Shown here piece after piece: positions 56,394-64,000 of a stretch of 64,000 nt of DNA. Positions within the stretch are counted from its first letter, which is position 1. Each line of letters opens with the position of its first letter. A program made the position numbers and the translations under genes. The notes under the pieces are model-generated. The model had not been told where the DNA came from and made no database searches. It worked only from the letters and a program-made list of their open reading frames with translations. The stretch comes from Metarhizium brunneum. Lineage: Eukaryota; Ascomycota; Sordariomycetes; Hypocreales; Clavicipitaceae. The DNA is taken from contig NC_089428.1 in the NCBI RefSeq assembly GCF_013426205.1, positions 1,488,001-1,552,000 of the forward strand. The letters are read 5' to 3'.

Positions 56394-57050
56394 ATGTCAC
56401 CAAATACGTTCCTTCTTGCTGCGGACAACAGCCCTTCATTGCTTCCGCTTCTTCGTGAAAATCCAAACCTAGCAGCCGCACAAGATGAGCATGGTTATTC
56501 TCTCCTTCATGCAGCAGCCAGCTACAACCATCTGGATTTGCTACGGGCCTTAGTTCTTGAGTTTCATGTCGATGTTAATATGAAGGATGAGGATGACGAA
56601 ACAGCGCTGTTCGTCGTCGAAACACTGGAGGCCGCAAAGGTTTTGGTCGAAGAGTTGGAGATTGATGCCCATCATAAAGGAGCTGATGGTATGACGGCTA
56701 GGGAGAGGATTGAATCGGAGGGCGAGTTCTCTACAGTTGCAGCATATCTGACCAGCCTCGACATCAAACAGCCGGGAAAGAAAGTAGAAGCTATTGCCCA
56801 CGGTGTCACTGCAGAAGCCATCCATCCTCCACCGCAGGGAATGAAACTCATCGTCGGCACTATGGATGCAGGGGAGCAGGTCGCCTCTGACGTCGACACA
56901 GGGTTCCGTCGCCGCATAGAAGAGTTGGCACAACGAGATGATTTTAATGCACCGGCTGGACAGGCTCATTTACGAAAACTAGTGGAGGATGCCATTTCAA
57001 ATCGATTTCTAGGGGATGAGCGAAATGTGAGGTCGAAGCAGACTCACTAA
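56394..57050 (+). CDS. Ankyrin-repeat protein
   Basis: Single exon, 218 residues. ATG 56394 (MSPNTFLLAADNSPSLLPLL) begins right at the first ankyrin repeat, so it is preferred to the upstream in-frame start at 56313. Two to three ankyrin units are visible: DEHGYSLLHAAASYNHLDLL, DVNMKDEDDETALFVVETLE and KGADGMTARERIESEGEFST. The C-terminal half (DDFNAPAGQAHLRKLVEDAI) is a separate helical region. The architecture matches small fungal ankyrin proteins such as fission-yeast SPCP1E11.10 and budding-yeast Yar1-like proteins. A precise function cannot be assigned. Its stop codon is four bases from the stop of the opposing RPP40 gene. Confidence 0.86.
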   Translation: MSPNTFLLAADNSPSLLPLLRENPNLAAAQDEHGYSLLHAAASYNHLDLLRALVLEFHVDVNMKDEDDETALFVVETLEAAKVLVEELEIDAHHKGADGMTARERIESEGEFSTVAAYLTSLDIKQPGKKVEAIAHGVTAEAIHPPPQGMKLIVGTMDAGEQVASDVDTGFRRRIEELAQRDDFNAPAGQAHLRKLVEDAISNRFLGDERNVRSKQTH

Positions 57051-57054
57051 CTGC

Positions 57055-58488
57055 TCATTTACATCTTTTAATCTGCCACATCAGATACTGGTCCTCCTGT
57101 CCAGGTGGCCGTAACAAGACTGATTCGGCATTGACGCCCATTTCGACGCAATAAGAGCTGGTCGCGATGATGGATAACCAACTCCGCCTGGGGCATACTG
57201 CCACTACATCGCGGGCTAGGTCGCGTAACCAAGTGGCTCCAATAAAGCCTTGCCACGTGATTTTACAAACATTCAGGCGTTCAGAGGTTTTACCCGTGAC
57301 ACAGTATCTTGACAGGTAGGGATCTATATTGTCGTCCGGCTCAACTCGCGCACTCTCGAGTCTCACCAGTGACAGCCACTCATATAGGTCAGTCCCTCGC
57401 TCCTCGAGACCCGCATGGTCAGCGGCTGTCGATGAAGTGATACGGAGCATTTCAGGCAGGGGAAGGATCTTATGCAAAGCTTTCGAGGCGACGATGTACT
57501 GGTGTGGCTGGGAGTTCTCCCAGGGATTCTTGTTGAGGGCTGGGATACATCGTGTCAGCATTGGTATTCGGTTTCAAACAGACAAATGGAGTACATGATT
57601 GCTACACAAAATATTTCGAAAGATAGAAAAGCCTAGGGTTAAAATGTAACGGAACTGGGCGTGGTCTTACCCGATCCTGTTTTGAGGCATAATAGCCACA
57701 CTAACCGTTCAGTGAAGACTGTGGAACAGGCATGTGCCAAGCAGACAGGTATTCTTCCATCAGGATATGAAGCCCGGCTGTTTAAATCAACCGTAATGCC
57801 TATTTCAGTTAGCATCATAGTACACCTGTGATTTAGTATTGGATGTCTGCAGAGTTCCCTACCCCATTTGGGTTGGCCGTCGCTTCCACCTTGGGCAACC
57901 AGTGGCTTGCCTGGAATTCCGGCTCTTTGAAACGTCTCTTTGTCCATATGAATGGTAAGAATTCCTGTGGTATCCCACTTAGCATACACTCGTTATTATT
58001 ATGACGTCTCGTTGCCTACCATTCCTAATAGCATAGCTGCTCGCAGACGCCGAGTTTGCCTCACAAAACATTGTTATCTCTTCTGTGCTCGGTCAGTCAG
58101 GTTGCATCTTTTCAGTGTCAGTCTTCTGCGTACGGTTTTCGATGAGCTGGATGAACTGTTCCGAGTTCAACAGCTGGCCAAGAGATATGGTGGTACGGTA
58201 GAAACAGGGCTGCGGTTTGTGCTGCAAGATCCTTTCCTGTATGGTCTGATACACTTCAACAGGTGCAATCAAGTCAACCTGTTGAATTGATCAGAGATAT
58301 GCGAAATAAGGAAGTTTCTCTCAGCTTCTATTTTATGATAAACCTACCTTCGAAATAAAGTCTTGGTCTTCGATCAAGGCCCATGGACCACCTTGTTGTG
58401 AAGGTTGATCGTCGTTGATGGGACCTACTGTGCCATGAGTCATAAGACAAGCGGCAGGTTGGTACATGAGGGAGCGAGAATATGCCAT
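57055..58488 (-). CDS. RNase P subunit Rpp40
   Basis: Five exons proposed on the minus strand: 58488-58348, 58278-58134, 57988-57863, 57799-57671 and 57539-57055, 341 residues. Exon 1 gives MTHGTVGPINDDQPSQQGGP and the DQDFISK box, exon 3 gives YAKWDTTGILTIHMDKETFQ with RAGIPGKP, and exon 5 ends LLRPPGQEDQYLMWQIKR. These fit the Rpp40 family of RNase P/MRP, which matures tRNA 5' ends in the nucleus. The GTAGGG donor and TGCTAACTG branch of intron 3 are clear. The exon 2-3 junction is the weakest: the 145 nt intron is longer than its neighbours, and family members usually have extra residues there, so a further small exon may be missed. Start ATG 58488 is the first that keeps the family start; translation may begin upstream. 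Confidence 0.75.
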
Positions 58489-59196
58489 GTCGAGTGTAGC
58501 TCTGGGTGTTGTCACCGGTCGGCGGTATGGTATCCAAGGCTTGGTTTTGTGTAATCCTTGGTTGCTGAAAATCAACAAATACAATGATGGGGTGCAAGGC
58601 AAGCTTGGGTGAGAAATATGCAGTTCAAACAGCCATGAGGGTAAGAGGCTCTATTTTCGTTTCTTTTTTGTCCACTGAGGCAGCTTTGTGGGCTCCTGCA
58701 GTATTTGACTTGAAAACTTACCTAGATAGATGTGCCCCTTCGGCTTTCGTTGCTTCCAGGCGGTGGTGATTCTGGTGGTAGTAATGCATACCTAAGTACT
58801 TAAGTAAGTAAGTATCAATTGATGGTACTTAGTAGCAAGGCCCCAGTCAGGTCCATCTTGATCACAATTAGCGACAGAACCCGCCCTAGTGCCTCCCGTG
58901 AGTGGGGGCTGGGGGAAAAAATCGACAACCCTAGAGTGAATGGACTCCGGCAACAACGAAGGCTCGAGATCGCCTTCATGCGACGGGAAAGGAGTCGGAT
59001 AAGAGTTGAATAGCATAAGAAGGCCGCTCGTGGTCATTCATCGGATTTGGCTATCCAAATACGCGTGCGCTGCGTGGTTATGCTAATGACTCACTGCCAC
59101 CATCGAAGTTGACGGCCACAAATAAACAGACCCAGGCTTCTGCTCTCAACTCGCCCAGCGCATACAGCCGACGATTTAATATTTCAAAAGCCTAGC
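58489..59196. other. Divergent promoter region between RPP40 and TRM11
   Basis: About 0.7 kb holding both promoters. A CTAAGTACTTAAGTAAGTAAG tract lies at about 58790-58815. No gene was seen. Confidence 0.55.
58790..58815. repeat. TACTTAAGTAAGTAAG tract
   Basis: A compact CCTAAGTACTTAAGTAAGTA palindrome with a 3-fold AAGT extension, same class as the others. Confidence 0.65.
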
Positions 59197-60780
59197 ATGG
59201 ATTTCGTCATAAAATTCGCACAAGCCCATGAATCGTTCCGCGTGGCAGAGATACAGGCTCTTGCTGTAATAGAAGGCGTTGACTTGGAGGTCCTCGAGTA
59301 CAGGGATGACGTTTGTGTTGCTACATCCATCCAATTTCATTCCAATATTAACACTGTAGCAGTCCCCCTTCTGCATTGCACGTCTTCCTTCAGCTGGAGA
59401 CGCCCATAGATTGATTCGAAGGTCTATTCTTGCTCAGTCCGTACATGAACTCTGGGGGACAGGTGCCACATTTGATGCCCTACATCAGTCCGTGACGGAA
59501 CGGACTAGCAAAATATGGGCAGATTACAAGTCTGTATCCTTCAAATTTATCATCGACTCATACCAAGGAGCACACTCAAATAGCGAGAGACTATCCATTA
59601 TCAACACCTTTGACTACCTACCATTCGAGGGACCGATTCGTATGTCGCAGCCAGACGAAATATTTACAGTATTCGAACTATGGCCATTCAATAGCGTCCC
59701 ACTTGGAATAGAAAAACCCACCAACATTTATTTAGGGCGCCTCGTTGGAAAGTCATCACGGGAAACTGTTCTTAAATTCGACCTGAAGAAGCGAGGATAC
59801 ATATCTACTACTAGCATGGATTCGGAACTGTCGCTCATAACCGCAAATATTGCCCTGGCAGGGCCTGGAAAGCTTTTCTATGACCCGTTTGTTGGCACGG
59901 GGTCGTTTCCAATCGCTTGTGCTTGCTTCGGCGCGATGGCATGGGGCAGTGATATAGACGGCAGAAGCATGCGCGGCGAAGGGGGCACCAAGAGCTTGAG
60001 GGGCAACTTCCAGCAGTACGACATCGAACAGCGATTAGGTGACGTCTTCGCTGCTGATCTCATGAATTCGCCAATTAGCAAGAATAAACGGATATGGGAT
60101 GGGATAGTCTGTGACCCGCCATACGGCGTCCGGGAAGGGCTGAGAGTTCTCGGACTCAAGGATCCTGAAAAGACACCATGGCTTATCGAACAGGGCAAGA
60201 AAAATGCTTCGTACGTTTACAACAATACGCGTTATTTATCCTGGTGTGCATTTTGGCACTCATGACGCTAACAAAGACCTTGGCTGACCGTTCCAGCTCG
60301 CCTGATTTTGTGCCACCCAAAAAGCCATACAGTTTCTTGGCGATGCTGGACGATATCCTCGCCTTCGCCGCAGCCACGTTGGTTGACAATGGCAGGTTAT
60401 CGTTCTGGATGCCCACCGCGAATGACGAGGACCAAGAAATACCTGTGCCCACACACCCGTCACTCGAAGTGGTGGTGGTTTGTGTTCAAAAGTTCAACAA
60501 GTGTAAGTCTTTACCTCGTTAACATGCAAGTTTAGCCTACCGCCGTCAGTCAATCATCAGCCTGGCCTAACCATTGATGGCTTTTATGTCCACAGACCAA
60601 GATCTAACCACGGCTGTAGGGTCAAGACGATTGATTACATATAGTCGACTTTCAGACGAAAAGGTTTCTGCAGCAGCTGTGGCAGTATACCACAGTCGGA
60701 AAACGGTCAGCACGGTGGGCTCAACTGTTGACGACCTGAACCCGTTCCGGCGCGGATATTTCAAGAAGTTCGAGACTTAA
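59197..60780 (+). CDS. trm11: tRNA (guanine-10-N2) methyltransferase Trm11
   Basis: Four exons, 59197-59310, 59360-60210, 60297-60502 and 60620-60780, 443 residues. Trm11 with Trm112 methylates G10 of several tRNAs in the cytosol. MDFVIKFAQAHESFRVAEIQ and SPFCIARLPSAGDAHRLIRR form the THUMP-like N-terminal part. The catalytic part has YDPFVGTGSFPIACACFGAM (SAM-binding) and the D-P-P-Y motif CDPPYGVREGLR. The end GSTVDDLNPFRRGYFKKFET matches the family C-terminus. The last acceptor (CTGTAG) was chosen over a nearer upstream CACAG because it yields KFNKWSRRLITYSRL. Intron 1 ends in TAGCAG, so two in-frame acceptors three bases apart are usable. Confidence 0.94.
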
Positions 60781-61120
60781 AGATAGCAACAATAGAAATC
60801 ATCTTCCCATACCATTTTGGTATTCCTAAATGTTAAATATTTGTCCTTACGCCCCGTCCTCAATAACCCGCTCGTCAATGTACGCTATCCAAGACCCCTG
60901 CGTATGTTATGCTTAACCAAGCCTGTAGACTATGAAAAGAACTGCGCATTTCGTGCCATCTAAACCCAGCGAGCTCGGGAAAATCCGTGTGATGCTAGGG
61001 ACCGTACTGAAATAAAATGCCGCTGTATACTTCGAACTGCCATACTGTACTCCCAACCCTTCTGCTCCTTATGAGGGACGCTAAGGTGCCAATCTTTTCC
61101 AAACTGACTGTAGCCTTTCA
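60781..61120. other. Convergent 3' region between TRM11 and GID4
   Basis: 340 bases between opposing stop codons. The minus frame 60960-61304 spans the last GID4 intron and exon out of frame and is not a gene. Nothing else was seen. Confidence 0.6.
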
Positions 61121-62392
61121 TTACCGGAACTCTGTAGCGCTGAAGCATCCTCGATTTGGGACGTGTTTCAGCTCGAGCTGCTGGAATCTGGAACGTAATT
61201 AGAACCAATCTGTGGCAATACCACAACATGTCGATTACACTTACTTTTCGCTCTTTGAATGAAAATAAATCCCGCTGACCTCCCCCTTGAGCTGGTTGAA
61301 ACAAATATAATAGAAGCCCTCAAAACTGGCTCCAGTAATGGTCCGAACCCGGTGATCAGGCACCAGGAAATGTTCCTTCCATCGCATAAAGATGTTCTCT
61401 CTTTGTGTTACATCAGGAATAGTTACTGGACCTTTGCGCGCATGCTTTTGAAACGGCCGAAACGCATTGAACTTTGCCCAATGGCTAAGATCAACCCTCA
61501 TGTTCGCCCCCCAGTCCTCATGCTGGGTGAAGAAGCTGTATTTCGATCCGATAATTTCTCCTTCGAAATAGGTTGTTAAAGTCGGGTGGTCTTCAGTGAG
61601 ACCTATGTAACAACAATCAGTTAGCACTTTCCCAGACATCAGTCTAGAATAGTACCAGCGAAGGCGTATGGAGGGGAGGATATATCTCGAACCTTGAATG
61701 CGCAAGTATCCGCACAGAAAGGACTCGCGCATATCGACATGTTTGATTTCCACCTGGACATCATATACTTGGCGTTCTGACTGTTGTGTTCCATGAAATC
61801 TGCTGCCTGGCTGCAAGAAGGACAACGGTGCAAACGGTATAGCCTAAAGAAGTTAGCAGAAAATAAGACGTGTGGTTAGTCAATTCGCGCGTACCCGAGC
61901 GCTGGAGTAGTCGGATCCCATGGACGGTGGAGTGCATGCGACATCCTCTTCCTCAAACATTGCCAAGTCTGGTCCTCCCAGATCCTTTGGAGACTGCTCT
62001 AGCGACTGACTCGGCCTTGAACTGGCCGTGTGCGGAGTTGGGCCGTCCGGACCCAACTCTGGGTTCTTCATTGTGTGTCCAGCATCTATTCCACGAGATT
62101 CTGGTGATGTGACTGCAGTGGTACTGGTTTGTGGCGCTGGGGAGACTGTAGTATCTCTTGAGGATGGAGACTCTGATGCGCGATTGTCAGTGGCGGTTTC
62201 CACTGTTCTTTGCATTGATCTTTGTGATTCCAACCCAAAGTTGGCCGGTGATAGTCCATCGGGAGCTGGGCCTGAATGATTATCCAAGTCATGACGTGTT
62301 GTATGGAGAATGTCGTCGGGACAGGTTGAGAAAGGGTACGGAGAGGCCGATGGTGGTTGATCCGGAGGTTGATTCGGTGACGGTGTCGGCAT
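61121..62392 (-). CDS. gid4: GID/CTLH ubiquitin ligase substrate receptor Gid4 (Vid24)
   Basis: Four exons on the minus strand, 62392-61895, 61843-61693, 61602-61245 and 61187-61121, 357 residues. Gid4 recognises Pro/N-degrons and targets gluconeogenic enzymes for degradation. The N-terminal about 165 residues are Ser/Pro-rich and disordered. The Vid24 beta-barrel begins at PGSRFHGTQQSERQVYDVQV and continues with ESFLCGYLRIQG, then LTEDHPTLTTYFEGEIIGSK, FFTQHEDWGANMRVDLSHWA, ENIFMRWKEHFLVPDHRVRT and ASFEGFYYICFNQLKGEVSG. The last exon adds FQQLELKHV and CFSATEFR. This is a near-complete, highly conserved domain. ATG 62392 is the first in frame before the disordered part. Confidence 0.95.
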
Positions 62393-64000
62393 TGTTGCTA
62401 GCAGAGGATAGACTGGTGGCTGGCAAGGTATATTTGCCTATTGTATAGGGCACGACAACCAGGTCGACCGCGGATTTGTGCCTCCTGATGTAGATAGGGA
62501 GTCGACTACTACGGGAGCGGGATGGATCAATTCGGGCACAGGATGCTGTGAGAGCAATTTGACTGCGAGGCAAGATGGCCGTATTGCGCGCCGTTTTAGG
62601 CAAGGGGATCCCCTTTGAATATCGTTGTTAACGAGACCCAACTTGATAAAAATTGCAAAAAGAGGGAGGAGTGATCAAAGTTAGTTGGGAGTGGTTGTGG
62701 TGGGCGACAGTCGAAGGCATTAGTTATGGAGAGGTCGTTTCTCATGAAGCCGCGACGCACATGGCAGATTTTGAGTTAGGTTTTGACGAAGGAAATGCCA
62801 GAATTCATCGAAGGGTAAAAAGGGTGCAGCGCTGAGCTACACGGGAAGAGTTGCGGCGATCGTGTTGGTAAGGAAGAGTCTGGTTGAATGGGCTGAATCG
62901 GAGATATGGATGTGGAGGTGTTTGCCAACGCCCGTCTCCAGTACCGCCTGATAATAGTACAAGGCATGTGCGCAAGCAAGGTGGACCTTTCTTCCCGCTT
63001 GGGTGTTTGTGTTGCTTCTAAGTACTACCTACAGTGGCTAGTCCACCTAGCTGTCAACGGGTAGGGGAGTACTTACCTACTTAAGTAAGTAAGTACTTCA
63101 ATGTTAAGTACTTAAGTACCTACCTAGGTACTTAGGCACTTAGCTACTGCTGCCGGTGGGCTCTAGTGCCCAGTTCACCGCTAAGAGCCTTACTGGTACC
63201 TTAATTTTCCTCATGTGCCGGTTGCGGTACAGGCATGGGGGTGGAAGACCATTGTCATTGCGTGTCTGCTACATCATTGGGTGTGGAGTATCAGGTTGGC
63301 TTCAGGTATCCCTGTGCTCATAACCGTTGTACTTCCATGTGCCCGTGTACGTACTTCAAATACTTAAGGCAACTTATTGGTTCGATGTTGGCAGGTCATC
63401 TCGCCACCTGCAGTACCTGAACTGGTTGATAGAGGCGGATACGGTACTCCGGTGCCCAGGCACAGGGAGCGCCAAGTGATATACCCAGTATTAAGTAATT
63501 AGTGTCTCGAGCTTGAGCTTTTAAAGAGAACCGGGTTTCCCGCTTTTCTCGTACGGTTCGCTGCATGTCCTAGTATTATGAACAAACTGCTGGATAGCTA
63601 CCCGGTACCTCGTGCACAGTAGGTATCCAAGTAAAAGACCCTAGCCTCCTACTGCGGCGCAGCAATTATCAATTACATGTAGGTGCCCGGTAGATAGGAG
63701 TGGGTGAATTGACTTCGATGCCAATGTCTGTTCGGGTGAGTATTTTAAGAATATTGCTACAGCCAGCCTGATGGCCTCATCAATACACATCTGGTGTCTT
63801 AAAACCTTCGGCTTTCGACATTAAATGTTTGTAAGCTTTAAGGTGGGCATGCAGTTGCTGGCGTTGGAGCTATCAAAATGTGATCTCACCTTGTCGCCAA
63901 GTGCGTTGGAGTCTTGCTTGTGTGCTCGCTGAGCTGCATACACGTACGAAGGGCCCCCAACCACACAATCGCATGCTTCAAATAAGGACCTAGAAAACCC
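62393..64000. other. Right-edge region without recognised gene
   Basis: About 1.6 kb. Frames at 62653-62835 plus, 62776-62979 minus and 63235-63420 plus have no domain and no splice support. It contains the GID4 promoter (left end) and a palindromic tract at about 63065-63150. Confidence 0.5.
63065..63150. repeat. ACTTAAGTA/CCTAGGTA palindromic tract
   Basis: TACTTACCTACTTAAGTAAG and GTTAAGTACTTAAGTACC followed by TACCTAGGTACTTAGGCAC: both hallmark palindromes (CTTAAG, CCTAGG) in one 85-base run. Confidence 0.75.

Noticed and set aside
57952..58290. Plus-strand 112-residue frame
   Set aside because: It lies antisense to RPP40 exons 2-3 and has no family resemblance.
60585..60620. Upstream CCACAG acceptor for TRM11 exon 4
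   Set aside because: It inserts residues not found in the family; the CTGTAG acceptor with a CTAAC branch gives the expected KWSRR text.
60960..61304. Minus-strand 114-residue frame as a separate gene
   Set aside because: It crosses the last intron and last exon of GID4 out of frame; the GID4 C-terminus explains the conserved part.
1..64000. Secondary-metabolite cluster, CRISPR array, prophage or intact transposon
   Set aside because: No PKS, NRPS, terpene, transposase, reverse transcriptase or array-like repeat was seen; genes are unlinked housekeeping functions.

Overview
This is a window of nuclear chromosome from a filamentous ascomycete. The genes are split by short introns (mostly 46-140 nt) with GT..AG ends and CTAAC-like branch sites. 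Gene density is about one per 2.5 kb. The protein set is pezizomycotine: a fungal B55 with its low-complexity insert, an HMG box of the MATA type, DUF8035 and Ish1/Msc1 proteins. The sequences look most like Sordariomycetes, probably Hypocreales. That placement rests on protein resemblance and was not tested by a search.

Layout. At the left edge is the possible start of a truncated minus-strand gene (1-53). It is followed by a DDT/WHIM-PHD chromatin factor (1160-3598), a MATA_HMG-box transcription factor (5173-6324) and the meiotic MutS homologue MSH5 (8043-10948). MSH5 is complete over its whole length except for one in-frame TAG. Next come a GPI-anchored Cys-rich surface protein (11850-12600, minus), an unrecognised conserved-looking protein (12995-13927, minus), a 2.3 kb gene-poor stretch full of TACTTAAGTA/CCTAGGTA palindromes, PP2A-B55 (16209-17986), the YEA4 nucleotide-sugar transporter (19111-20476), AMP deaminase (21716-24910) and the endocytic actin regulator SLA1 (25681-29201).

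The middle holds a TLC-domain membrane protein (30011-31066, minus), COG8 (32853-34124), the mitochondrial glycine carrier HEM25 (34564-35558), a DUF8035 SR-like protein (35991-37201, minus), prefoldin PFD1 (38022-38528, minus) and an alkaline ceramidase missing one conserved transmembrane/catalytic block (39053-40261, minus). An AT-rich, RIP-like stretch follows (about 40.32-40.87 kb), then an unrecognised 71-residue three-exon gene (41287-41652) and ERB1 (42153-44466).

The right part carries Ish1/Msc1 (44843-46703, minus), RPT5 (47816-49436, minus) divergent from mitoribosomal MRPL11 (49938-50948), a small membrane protein (51787-52553), tRNA ligase TRL1 (52935-55374, minus), an ankyrin protein (56394-57050) tail-to-tail with RPP40 of RNase P (57055-58488, minus), TRM11 (59197-60780) and the GID4 substrate receptor (61121-62392, minus). 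The last 1.6 kb has no recognised gene and ends with more palindromic repeats.

Most of this is housekeeping content with no operon-like logic. RNA processing (TRL1, RPP40, TRM11, ERB1) and protein turnover (RPT5, GID4) recur. I found no tRNA, rRNA, intact transposon, CRISPR array or secondary-metabolite cluster, and nothing I can honestly call a new multi-gene system. The most notable points are the lone nonsense codon in MSH5, the ceramidase internal loss, the small spliced orphan gene and the family of palindromic intergenic tracts. Exon boundaries were read by hand from splice signals, frame continuity and family conservation.
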